A DNA stretch of 64,000 bases from Sphingobium_A sp965228065 (GTDB taxonomy: Bacteria; Pseudomonadota; Alphaproteobacteria; Sphingomonadales; Sphingomonadaceae): NCBI GenBank assembly GCA_965228065.1, contig OZ245788.1, positions 868,001 through 932,000 of the forward strand, in the 5' to 3' direction. A program made the position numbers and the translations under genes. Shown piece after piece: positions 1 through 7,279 of this stretch. How positions within the stretch are numbered: position 1 is the stretch's first letter; each line of letters opens with the position of its first letter. The notes beneath the pieces were generated by a model. That model had not been told where the DNA came from and searched no databases. It saw only the letters and a program-made list of their open reading frames with translations.

Positions 1-77
1 AACCCTGGTTTTAGAGAAGACGGAAGATCGGCAGGAGCGCCCATTGCCGACATGGCTTCCACCAGTAATATGAGCAC

Positions 78-632
78 ATGGATGCTGTAGAGACAGCCCG
101 CCTCCGGCTCTTGCCTTTGGTTATTCACGACGCGGCGGCCATGCAGAATGTGTTTTCGCAATGGGAGATCGTTCGCTGGCTGACTGCGACCGTTCCTTGG
201 CCCTACCCCGATGATGGAGCCGCAACCTTCCTAAGGAACGTCGTCATTCCCTCTCATGACGCGGAGACGGCGTGGCACTGGAGTATACGCCCGAAAGAGC
301 GCGCAAACCTTCTGATCGGCTCGATCAGTCTGCTTGAAGGCCCGGAGCAAAACAGAGGCTTCTGGCTGGACCCTGCCTGGCAGGGCCAAGGATTGATGAC
401 GGAAGCCAGTAACGCGGTTACGGACTACTGGTTTGGCACACTTGGCAAGAGCATGCTCCGCGTGCCCAAGGCGGCAGCCAACCCAGCGTCCCGTCGAATT
501 TCCGAGAAGCAAGGTATGCGGGTGGTTTCTCGATTCGTGTCTCGATTGGTTTCGGGAGAGCAGGAAAGGGAACTCTGGGAGATCAGCCGCGACGAGTGGC
601 TACGTCATCAGCATTCCCGCTCGACCGCTTAA
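78..632 (+). CDS. GNAT-family N-acetyltransferase (RimJ/RimL-like)
   Basis: This 184-residue protein should transfer an acetyl group from acetyl-CoA to an amine; the substrate cannot be read from the sequence. It opens with ETARLRLLPL, the usual first strand of RimJ/RimL-type enzymes. Near residues 95-110 it has GFWLDPAWQGQGLMTEA, which matches the acetyl-CoA pyrophosphate-binding segment (Q/R-x-x-G-x-G/A). ANPASRRISEKQGM near residue 135 is the usual asparagine and C-terminal fold motif. The length is normal for the family. Third-codon positions look less GC-biased than in the housekeeping genes downstream, which together with the repeats after it hints at an accessory origin. The ATG at 78 is the only convincing start I see, but it has a weak ribosome site. 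Confidence 0.85.
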   Translation: MDAVETARLRLLPLVIHDAAAMQNVFSQWEIVRWLTATVPWPYPDDGAATFLRNVVIPSHDAETAWHWSIRPKERANLLIGSISLLEGPEQNRGFWLDPAWQGQGLMTEASNAVTDYWFGTLGKSMLRVPKAAANPASRRISEKQGMRVVSRFVSRLVSGEQERELWEISRDEWLRHQHSRSTA

Positions 633-680
633 GCAAAGCGTCCATGATGGATCGCACAACACCACAACGGATAGACCCCG

Positions 681-941
681 ATGACCAGAACCGAAATGCT
701 GGAGATTATGAAGCGTCTCGACGATCGAGCAAACGGGTTGCTGCTCACCGGTGCCTCGGACATCGATATGCTGGGCGGGATGTTCGACCTCATGCCCGAC
801 TTCAAGGCACTGCTCGACAGCCCGTACAACGGCGAGATCGAGGCGAACGCCACGCGTTTTCCCGGCCTGTATCGCTATGGCGTCATGCTCTCAAACGTCG
901 CCGAGGGGATCGCCGATGGGGCGATACGGGTGCCGCGCTGA
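681..941 (+). CDS. Small hypothetical protein (86 aa)
   Basis: I do not recognise this 86-residue ORF. It is mildly acidic, looks mostly helical and has no signal peptide or membrane segment. It begins MTRTEMLEIMKRLDDRAN and contains DMLGGMFDLMPDFKALL. It follows the acetyltransferase by 48 bp on the same strand and ends just before the TGAGCA repeat cluster. Reading-frame use looks coding (C/G-rich third positions), but the ribosome site is weak. It could be a short conserved protein of unknown function or the remainder of a longer gene cut by the repeat-containing segment. Confidence 0.5.
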   Translation: MTRTEMLEIMKRLDDRANGLLLTGASDIDMLGGMFDLMPDFKALLDSPYNGEIEANATRFPGLYRYGVMLSNVAEGIADGAIRVPR

Positions 942-956
942 ATGTCCGCTGCCTGC

Positions 957-1070
957 TGGCAGATAATGTGAGCAGGTATTTTCGATTGCGAGCACGTCGC
1001 GATGATTGTGAGCACGTTGGCAGATAGCGTGAGCAGATGGCCTCGCCCATTGTCAGCCAATCTGAGCAGA
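957..1070. repeat. Cluster of degenerate TGAGCA-containing repeats, possible IS end remnant
   Basis: Five related words lie in 114 bp: TGGCAGATAATGTGAGCAG at 957-975, TGCGAGCACGT at 988-998, TTGTGAGCACGT at 1007-1018, TGGCAGATAGCGTGAGCAG at 1019-1037 and AATCTGAGCAGAAAT from about 1059. The two longest copies differ at only two positions. Spaced repeats of this kind resemble the multiply repeated ends of IS21-family elements, but that comparison is from memory and no transposase is present. The cluster ends about 105 bp before the ctrA start, so it could sit in or near the ctrA promoter. Confidence 0.55.
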
Positions 1071-1175
1071 AATCCGCTCTGTTTGCGAGCAGAGGCCGCT
1101 ACGTTGGCAAGCGCCTACAGATACGTCTGGATGCGCGGCCTTGATCGGCCGCGCCGCCACACAGGGGGTTGTCAC

Positions 1176-1895
1176 ATGCGGGTGCTGCTGATCGAGGACG
1201 AGCCGACGACGGCCAAGGCCATCGAGCTGATGCTCACGACCGAAGGCTTCAACGTCTACACGACCGACCTTGGCGAGGAGGGGTTGGACCTCGGCAAGCT
1301 CTATGATTACGACATCATCCTGCTCGACCTGAACCTGCCGGACATGCACGGCTATGACGTGCTGAAGAAGCTGCGCGTGGCCAAGGTACAGACGCCGGTG
1401 CTGATCCTTTCGGGCATCAACGAAATGGATTCGAAGGTCCGCAGCTTCGGCTTCGGCGCCGACGATTATGTCACCAAGCCGTTCCATCGCGAAGAACTGA
1501 TCGCCCGCATTCACGCGGTTGTGCGTCGTTCCAAGGGCCACAGCCAGTCGGTCATCCGCACCGGCAAGCTGGCGGTGAACCTGGATGCGAAGACCGTCGA
1601 GGTCGACGGATCGCGCGTCCACCTGACCGGCAAGGAATATGCGATGCTGGAGCTGCTGTCGCTCCGCAAGGGCACGACGCTCACCAAGGAAATGTTCCTG
1701 AACCACCTTTATGGCGGCATGGACGAACCCGAACTCAAGATCATCGACGTCTTCATCTGCAAACTGCGCAAGAAATTGAGCCTGGCATGCAGCGGCGACA
1801 ATTATATCGAGACCGTATGGGGCCGCGGCTATGTGCTGCGCGATCCCGACGATCTTGAGGGCCGCATCGAAATCGAAGACGTACAGGTCGCCTGA
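1176..1895 (+). CDS. ctrA: CtrA, cell-cycle response regulator (OmpR-type)
   Basis: CtrA is the alphaproteobacterial cell-cycle transcription factor; when phosphorylated it activates motility and division genes and, in Caulobacter, blocks the replication origin. The 239-residue product has a receiver domain (about 1-115) with acidic pocket E7/D8, phospho-acceptor D51 in ILLDLNLPD and the conserved Lys in DDYVTKPF. A winged-helix domain (about 125-225) contains LTGKEYAMLELL and the DNA-binding CKLRKKL...YIETVWGRGYVLR, both close to Caulobacter CtrA. The open frame runs upstream to 1002, but ATG 1176 gives the family start MRVLLIEDEP and matches known lengths. The C-terminus is Val-Ala rather than the Ala-Ala used as a ClpXP degron in Caulobacter. 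sciP, whose product restrains CtrA in Caulobacter, lies 12 kb away. An intrinsic terminator follows. Confidence 0.96.
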   Translation: MRVLLIEDEPTTAKAIELMLTTEGFNVYTTDLGEEGLDLGKLYDYDIILLDLNLPDMHGYDVLKKLRVAKVQTPVLILSGINEMDSKVRSFGFGADDYVTKPFHREELIARIHAVVRRSKGHSQSVIRTGKLAVNLDAKTVEVDGSRVHLTGKEYAMLELLSLRKGTTLTKEMFLNHLYGGMDEPELKIIDVFICKLRKKLSLACSGDNYIETVWGRGYVLRDPDDLEGRIEIEDVQVA

Positions 1896-1916
1896 CCTTC
1901 ATTCCCTGGTCAAAAA

Positions 1917-1948
1917 AGGCCGGCGGAGCGATCCGCCGGCCTTTTTTT
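1917..1948. terminator. Intrinsic terminator between ctrA and mnmA
   Basis: A perfect 10-bp GC-rich stem (1918-1927 with 1932-1941) and a GCGA loop are followed by seven T on the plus strand. A run of A precedes the stem, so it can serve both ctrA and the convergent mnmA gene. Confidence 0.9.
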
Positions 1949-1981
1949 ATCGATGCGTGTCGGCCAGATCGCCAGCGCGGA

Positions 1982-3106
1982 TCAGGCCGCCTCGACCAGC
2001 GCCGTCGCCTCGGTCGTCGCGATCCAGCCGCCACCAAGCACCCGATCGCCATCATAGAGCACGGCCGCCTGTCCCGGCGCCACGCCATATTCGGGTCTGT
2101 CGAACACCAGCCGCCCGCCAGACAGTCGGGCGGGCACCGGCTTAGCCAATGAGCGCACCTTGGCCGTCAGCGGTCCTTCAGCGTCACCACCCAGCCAGTT
2201 GATCCCGGTCAGTTGCGCCGCCGAGACCGCCAGAGCTTCGCGCGGCCCCACCACGACGCGGCGCGTCTCGGGCTCCAGCCGGATGACGTAGAGCGGCTGT
2301 GCCTGCCCGCCAATCTCCAGCCCGCGCCGCTGGCCGACGGTGAAATGGATGAATCCGCGATGCTGCCCGAGCACCTGGCCGGCCATATCGACGATCTCGC
2401 CCGATGTGTCCGCTTCCGGCCGCACCTTGCGAACGATCGCGGCGTAATCGCCTTCGGGCACGAAGCAGATATCCTGGCTGTCCGGCTTGAGCGCGACGCC
2501 CAGCCCGAGTTCCGACGCGATCTCGCGCACCTGCGGCTTGGGCAATCCCCCCAGCGGAAAGCGTAGATAGTCGAGCTGTGCGGACGTCGTGGCGAACAGG
2601 AAATAGCTCTGGTCACGCGCAGGGTCGGCGGCGCGGTGCAGTTCGGGACCATCCACGCCCATGACGCGGCGAACATAATGGCCGGTGGCCAGGCAGTCGG
2701 CGCCGAGTTCCTTGGCGAGCCGGAACAGATCGGTGAACTTCACCCCCATATTGCACTTCACGCACGGGATCGGCGTGCGCCCGGCCATATATTCGTCGGC
2801 GAAATCCTCGATCACCGACTGGCGGAACGCGCTTTCGTGATCGAACACATAATGGGCGATGCCCAGCCGATCGGCGACGGCGCGGGCGTCACGGATATCC
2901 TGCCCCGCGCAGCAGCTTCCGGTGCGGCCAACGGCGGCGCCGTGATCGTAGAGCTGCAAGGTGATGCCGATCGTTTCCGCGCCACTGCGGGCCGCAAGCG
3001 CGGCCACGACCGAACTGTCGACGCCGCCTGACATGGCGACGACGATGCGCCGCTTCGCGAGCGGACCGTCTAGCTGGAAATCGGGGGTCATTGCGCCACG
3101 CGCCAT
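1982..3106 (-). CDS. mnmA: tRNA-specific 2-thiouridylase MnmA
   Basis: MnmA adds sulfur to U34 of tRNA-Lys, tRNA-Glu and tRNA-Gln, using ATP and persulfide sulfur, in the cytoplasm. The 374-residue protein has the PP-loop SGGVDSS at residues 26-32, the nucleophile C115 in PCVKCN and the second catalytic cysteine in DSQDICF. GQRRGL and a C-terminal beta-barrel segment follow, as in the family. Length is typical. ATG 3106 gives MARGAM; an in-frame ATG at 3091 would trim five residues and is equally possible. It lies 15 bp or more downstream of the DUF2721 gene on the same strand, so the two are probably co-transcribed, and it converges on ctrA across a shared terminator. Confidence 0.96.
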   Translation of the reverse strand: MARGAMTPDFQLDGPLAKRRIVVAMSGGVDSSVVAALAARSGAETIGITLQLYDHGAAVGRTGSCCAGQDIRDARAVADRLGIAHYVFDHESAFRQSVIEDFADEYMAGRTPIPCVKCNMGVKFTDLFRLAKELGADCLATGHYVRRVMGVDGPELHRAADPARDQSYFLFATTSAQLDYLRFPLGGLPKPQVREIASELGLGVALKPDSQDICFVPEGDYAAIVRKVRPEADTSGEIVDMAGQVLGQHRGFIHFTVGQRRGLEIGGQAQPLYVIRLEPETRRVVVGPREALAVSAAQLTGINWLGGDAEGPLTAKVRSLAKPVPARLSGGRLVFDRPEYGVAPGQAAVLYDGDRVLGGGWIATTEATALVEAA

Positions 3107-3121
3107 AGCGCAGCGGCACGT

Positions 3122-3595
3122 TCAAGGCAAAGTGCGACGCACCTCGCGCTCGAGCAGTTCCTCGCGGATGCGAATGCTGCGCAGCGCCAGCCGGATCTCG
3201 AGCAGGAAAAGCGCAAGCGAGAGAATCAGCAGCGCCATCGACAGGACGAAGACGATCGCAACCGCATTGCCGATCTCAAGATGGGTAAGTTCCGCGACGA
3301 ACAGCAAAGCGACGAGCAAACAGACCGCGATCGCGCTCATCACGATCACGAAGATCGCGGCGTTGATCACCGCGATGCGTCGATCGAGCAGCCGCAATTC
3401 CCAGACATGACGATCATGCTCGGGCCCGGTGCTCTTGGGATGCAACTGCTCGAGCATGCGCGCACGATCGACGACCCTCCCGAGCCGCCCCGCCATCACG
3501 TTCAGGATCGCGCCGATACCCGCGAGCAGGAAAACGGGCGCGACCGAAAGCTGGATGGTCTGCGCGATCGTGCTGACGGCGGTGGTTGCAAGCAT
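3122..3595 (-). CDS. DUF2721 family membrane protein
   Basis: This 157-residue integral membrane protein of unknown function matches the DUF2721 pattern: an N-terminal hydrophobic helix (IQLSVAPVFLLAGIGAILNVM), a charged linker with GRVVDRARMLE, then two close hydrophobic helices (INAAIFVIVMSAIAVCLLVALLF and IGNAVAIVFVLSMALLILSLALFLLEI) and a short basic tail. I place the start at ATG 3595; an upstream TTG at 3604 would add three residues. The gene sits 15 bp upstream of mnmA on the same strand. The context gives no clear functional hint, since DUF2721 genes occur beside varied housekeeping genes. Confidence 0.8.
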   Translation of the reverse strand: MLATTAVSTIAQTIQLSVAPVFLLAGIGAILNVMAGRLGRVVDRARMLEQLHPKSTGPEHDRHVWELRLLDRRIAVINAAIFVIVMSAIAVCLLVALLFVAELTHLEIGNAVAIVFVLSMALLILSLALFLLEIRLALRSIRIREELLEREVRRTLP

Positions 3596-3644
3596 GACGA
3601 TCAATCACCCGGCGACATGGGCGCGGTCAAGTAAGCATGCGCTC

Positions 3645-4379
3645 CTAGCGCGGCTTCGGCAGCCAGCGCAGATCCAGCTCCGCATAGCGATTCACATAGT
3701 TCGCAGTGTGCGCCAAAGCCGCCTCGTCCAGGATATGGACATGGCCGTCGCGACGCGCGATCAGCCCCTCCTCGCTCAGCGCACGCATCATCCGGTTGAC
3801 ATGAACCGCAGTCAGCCCGGTCGCATCACCGATCTCTTCCTGGGTCAGCTTGAACGGAATCGTGTCGATGATGCGCGTATTGAGGAAACGCAGGCGCATC
3901 AGGACATCGACGAGCAATGCGGCGACACGCGCCTTCGCCGAGGTGCGACCGAGCGAAGCGAGCCGGTCGGTCAACGAGACGCGCTCCGCTTGGGCGACGA
4001 TATGGAACAACGCGGCAAGCCGCGGATGCTCTTCGAAGACGATGCGCAACGCAGCCTTGTCGAACGGGCAGATCACCGCATCGCTCAGCGTCACCAGCGT
4101 CTCGGTCGCTTCGGCAAATGCGGTGCTCGACATGCCGATCATATCGCCGGGAAAATGCAGACGCAGGATCTGCCGGCTGCCGTCGTCGAGGATGACATAG
4201 CTCATCACCCAGCCATGGCGGACCACATAGATCTCGTCTGTCGGATCATTTTCACGCACGATGGTCGTGCCGCGGGGCAAATCCCTCTGATGATCTTCGA
4301 GAGAGCCCAGCGCATGTTTCTCCCGGTCGGTCAGCGGCAAATACCGCTCCAGACGTTCTGCGAAGCAGCTTCGCGTCAT
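3645..4379 (-). CDS. Crp/Fnr-family transcriptional regulator
   Basis: The 244-residue protein has an N-terminal cyclic-nucleotide-binding-like beta roll (about 20-135; RGTTIVRENDPTDEIYVVRHGWV and LHFPGDMIG) and a C-terminal winged helix (about 165-220) with the helix-turn-helix TQEEIGDATGLTAVHVNRMMRAL. It lacks an FNR-type four-cysteine cluster: only two cysteines are visible, so a 4Fe-4S oxygen sensor is unlikely. The effector is unknown. Alphaproteobacteria carry many such regulators, often acting in stress or oxygen responses. Start choice is uncertain: ATG 4379 (MTRSCFAERL) is used here, while a TTG at 4412 extends the frame by 11 residues; neither has a good ribosome site. It is divergent from murA. 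Confidence 0.88.
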   Translation of the reverse strand: MTRSCFAERLERYLPLTDREKHALGSLEDHQRDLPRGTTIVRENDPTDEIYVVRHGWVMSYVILDDGSRQILRLHFPGDMIGMSSTAFAEATETLVTLSDAVICPFDKAALRIVFEEHPRLAALFHIVAQAERVSLTDRLASLGRTSAKARVAALLVDVLMRLRFLNTRIIDTIPFKLTQEEIGDATGLTAVHVNRMMRALSEEGLIARRDGHVHILDEAALAHTANYVNRYAELDLRWLPKPR

Positions 4380-4590
4380 CGATGGGACCAGGTGATTTCC
4401 CGCACGAAACAACCCCTAGCGGATGGATTCGCCTGCGCGCCTTAACACCGATCAATGCGGCTCCAATTTTATTGATAATGTGCAATGACTTGTGTCCCGT
4501 TTGTGCAAGCCTGGGGGTGAGCGGCAGGGGCCTTATCCGCCAGGGCCGAACCGACCTGACGGATCAGAACACCTCTCAACCAATATCTTC
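4380..4590. other. Intergenic region between a Crp/Fnr gene and murA
   Basis: No gene is seen here. The region must hold the divergent promoters. An AT-rich stretch around 4440-4500 (TTTTATTGATAATGTG) is the most promoter-like part, but I cannot assign exact boxes. Confidence 0.4.
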
Positions 4591-4637
4591 AGCGCTTCCC
4601 GACCGAAAAACCGGTTCCCACTTTTTCGGGAAGCGCT
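4591..4637. repeat. Palindromic intergenic repeat abutting the murA ribosome site
   Basis: A perfect 12-bp inverted repeat (AGCGCTTCCCGA at 4591-4602 and its complement at 4626-4637) encloses a 23-bp loop containing GAAAAACCGGTTCCCAC. The loop core resembles a palindromic element I remember as common between genes of Rhizobiales and other alphaproteobacteria. The right arm ends three bases before the AAGGA ribosome site of murA, so the hairpin would form in the murA leader RNA. Confidence 0.8.
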
Positions 4638-4650
4638 CTAAGGAAGCGTC

Positions 4651-5934
4651 ATGGACAGCATCATCATCCGGGGCGGCAGAACGCTCCAAGGCCGCCTTCC
4701 CATCTCCGGCGCAAAGAATGCGGCACTGACGCTGCTGCCTTGCGCGCTTCTGACCGACGAGCCGCTGACGCTCAGGAACCTGCCGCGCCTGGCCGATGTC
4801 GACAGTTTCGGCCACCTGCTCAACCAGCTCGGCGTCTCGACGATGGTCGAAGGCGCGCGGCCCGAGGATTTCGGGCGCGTGATGACGCTGCGCGCAGGCA
4901 AGGTGACCTCCACCGTCGCTCCCTATGATATCGTCCGCAAGATGCGCGCCTCAATCCTGGTGCTCGGCCCGTTGCTGGCGCGTGCAGGCGAAGCCACGGT
5001 GTCGCTGCCTGGCGGCTGTGCCATCGGCAATCGTCCGATCGACCTGCACCTGAAGGCGCTCGAAGCCATGGGCGCTGAAATCGAGCTGGCCGCAGGCTAT
5101 GTGAAGGCAAGCGCACCGGGCGGCAGATTGCCCGGCGGCGACTTCACCTTCCCCGTCGTCTCGGTCGGCGCGACCGAGAATGCGGTGATGGCGGCCGTGC
5201 TCGCCAAGGGCACGACCCGTCTGCACAATGTCGCACGCGAACCCGAAATCGTCGATCTGTGCCGCTGCCTTGTCGCCATGGGTGCGCGGATCGACGGCAT
5301 CGGCAGCGAGACGCTGACGATCGAGGGGATCGACCGGCTCCACGGCGCCACCTATCAGGTGATGCCCGACCGGATCGAGGCGGGCAGCTATGCCTGCGCC
5401 GCCGCGATCACCGGCGGAACCGTCGATCTGGTCGGCGCACGCGCCGAGGATATGGGCGCGACCATTGCCGCGTTGCGCCAGACCGGCGTCATCGTCGAAG
5501 AGAACCGGGATGGGTTGCGCATCTCCGCGCAGGGCAAGCTCCAGCCGCTGACGCTCTCCACCGCGCCCTTCCCCGGCTTCGCCACCGATATGCAGGCGCA
5601 ATTCATGGCGATGGTGCTGCTGGCCAATGGCGCCAGCATGTTCACCGAGACGATTTTCGAGAATCGCTACATGCACGTGCCGGAACTCACACGCATGGGC
5701 GCCGATATCGAGGTCCGCGGCCGTACCGCCGTGGTGCGCGGCGTTGCGGGGCTGAAGGGCGCGCCGGTGATGGCGACCGATCTGCGTGCGTCGATGAGCC
5801 TGATCATCGCCGGCCTCGCCGCCGAGGGCGAAACCCAGGTCAACCGCATCTACCATCTCGACCGCGGCTATGAGCGGCTCGAGGAAAAGCTGCAGGCGGT
5901 CGGCGCGGATATCGAGCGCGTCAGCCTGGGCTGA
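4651..5934 (+). CDS. murA: UDP-N-acetylglucosamine 1-carboxyvinyltransferase MurA
   Basis: MurA catalyses the first committed step of peptidoglycan synthesis, transferring enolpyruvate from PEP to UDP-GlcNAc in the cytoplasm; it is the target of fosfomycin. The 427-residue protein has the conserved SGAKNAAL (K22/N23) and the catalytic cysteine C123 in GGCAIGNRPIDLH, so the fosfomycin-sensitive residue is kept. Later motifs fit the inside-out alpha/beta barrel (PDRIEAGSY near 230, FPGFATDMQAQFMA near 310 and RASMSLIIAGLAAEG near 385). Length matches the family. ATG 4651 is preceded by AAGGA at a suitable distance. The palindromic repeat immediately upstream makes a structured leader possible. 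The gene appears monocistronic and converges on the DUF445 gene. Confidence 0.97.
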   Translation: MDSIIIRGGRTLQGRLPISGAKNAALTLLPCALLTDEPLTLRNLPRLADVDSFGHLLNQLGVSTMVEGARPEDFGRVMTLRAGKVTSTVAPYDIVRKMRASILVLGPLLARAGEATVSLPGGCAIGNRPIDLHLKALEAMGAEIELAAGYVKASAPGGRLPGGDFTFPVVSVGATENAVMAAVLAKGTTRLHNVAREPEIVDLCRCLVAMGARIDGIGSETLTIEGIDRLHGATYQVMPDRIEAGSYACAAAITGGTVDLVGARAEDMGATIAALRQTGVIVEENRDGLRISAQGKLQPLTLSTAPFPGFATDMQAQFMAMVLLANGASMFTETIFENRYMHVPELTRMGADIEVRGRTAVVRGVAGLKGAPVMATDLRASMSLIIAGLAAEGETQVNRIYHLDRGYERLEEKLQAVGADIERVSLG

Positions 5935-5949
5935 CGACGGCTACTCGCC

Positions 5950-7221
5950 TCAGAACCAGATGTTGAGCGTGTGGATGGTCAGCCCGACCAGGCCGCCGAC
6001 CAACGTGCCGTTGACGCGGATATATTGCAGATCGCGGCCAACGGCATTTTCGAGCCGATCGGTGACGGTTTGCGCATCCCAGCCGCGCACCGTGTCGGAA
6101 ACCAGCCGGACGATGCCGTCGCCATAGCTTGCGGTTGCGCCAACCGCTGCGCGGCGGGCGAAGCGGTTGATCGTCATGCGCAGGCGCGCATCATGCTGCA
6201 GCGTCTGGCCAAGCTGGCGGATCGCCTCGCCGAATTTGCCGGCCAGCACTGCGTCCGGGTCGCGCGCGGCCTTGAGCAGACTGGTCCGCGCCTGTTCCCA
6301 TAGCCCGTCCAGCCAGCGCTGAAGCGCCGGATTTTCGAGGATCACGCCTTTCCACTGTTCGACCTTCGCCTTCATCGCCTTGTCGTTCTGCATGTCGAAG
6401 GCGAGGTTCGCGAACGCTTCGTTGACCTTGGCGCGTAGCGGATGATCGGGATCGTCGGCCATGTCGAACAACAGCTTGTGCAGGCCCTTGATGATCGCAT
6501 TGGCGATATCCTCGTCCAGCCCGGTCCAGCGCAACACCGTATTGGCGCGCTCGTGCACCATCTCGCGGATCAGATTCTCGTTGGCCGCCAGCGTCTGCCC
6601 CGCCCAGTCGATGATGCTTTTCTGAAGCGGCAGATGGCGCCCCTCCTTCATCGCAGCCTCGAGCGCCTGGCCCAGGATCGGCGCGACATCGAGTGCGCGC
6701 AGCCGCTGGCCGATCGCCGACTTGACCATGCCGCCCAGCCGTTCCTGATCGAGCGCATCGAGGATGGTCGCGAACAGCCGGGACGCCCCCTGGCGCAGCC
6801 GGCCTTCGCCCGTCACGTCGGGATTGTCGAGGAAACGGCCGATCGCCGCGGCCACATCGACCTTGTACATCCGCCGTGCCACGACCGACGGCGTCAGGAA
6901 ATTGTCCTTGAGGAACAGCGCCAGCGTGTCGCCGATCCGATCCTTGTTGCGCGGGATGATCGCGGTATGCGGGATCGGCAGGCCGAGCGGATGGCGAAAA
7001 AGCGCGGTCACCGCGAACCAGTCCGCCAGTCCGCCGACCATCGCCGCCTCGGCAAAGGCGCGGACGAAGCCCAGTGCCGGATGACGGTCCTCGAACGCGC
7101 GCGCGGCAATATACACGCAGGCCATCGCGACGAGCAGGCCCGTCGCAACCACGCGCATGCCCGCCGCGCCGCTCTGGACGGGACTGAGCCGGGAAATGCC
7201 CGTGCGCGCAAACACATTCAT
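5950..7221 (-). CDS. DUF445 family membrane protein (YjiN-like)
   Basis: This 423-residue protein belongs to the DUF445 family. An N-terminal hydrophobic helix (MRVVATGLLVAMACVYIAARAF) is followed by the characteristic FAEAAMVGGLADWFAVTALFRHPLGLPIPHTAIIP block near residues 58-92. A long, mainly helical region (about 100-390) and a C-terminal hydrophobic segment (VNGTLVGGLVGLTIHTL) complete the protein. Members are inner-membrane proteins without an established role; E. coli YjiN is the best-known relative. The gene stands between convergent murA and the RND efflux genes, with 58 bp to the latter on the same strand. Confidence 0.87.
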   Translation of the reverse strand: MNVFARTGISRLSPVQSGAAGMRVVATGLLVAMACVYIAARAFEDRHPALGFVRAFAEAAMVGGLADWFAVTALFRHPLGLPIPHTAIIPRNKDRIGDTLALFLKDNFLTPSVVARRMYKVDVAAAIGRFLDNPDVTGEGRLRQGASRLFATILDALDQERLGGMVKSAIGQRLRALDVAPILGQALEAAMKEGRHLPLQKSIIDWAGQTLAANENLIREMVHERANTVLRWTGLDEDIANAIIKGLHKLLFDMADDPDHPLRAKVNEAFANLAFDMQNDKAMKAKVEQWKGVILENPALQRWLDGLWEQARTSLLKAARDPDAVLAGKFGEAIRQLGQTLQHDARLRMTINRFARRAAVGATASYGDGIVRLVSDTVRGWDAQTVTDRLENAVGRDLQYIRVNGTLVGGLVGLTIHTLNIWF

Positions 7222-7279
7222 GCGATCAGAATGATCCGGTCGCGAAATGGTTCAAGCCTTTTTCCACAACGTGCGCCGA

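Noticed and set aside
231..512. Minus-strand ORF within the GNAT gene
   Set aside because: It is a shadow of the real plus-strand gene; no conserved motif or ribosome site.
1002..1175. Upstream extension of the ctrA frame to 1002
   Set aside because: It passes through the TGAGCA repeats and does not resemble any CtrA; ATG 1176 starts at the conserved receiver strand.
4951..5856. 301-residue minus-strand ORF opposite murA
   Set aside because: GC-rich shadow of murA with His/Asp/Gly-rich composition typical of antisense frames.
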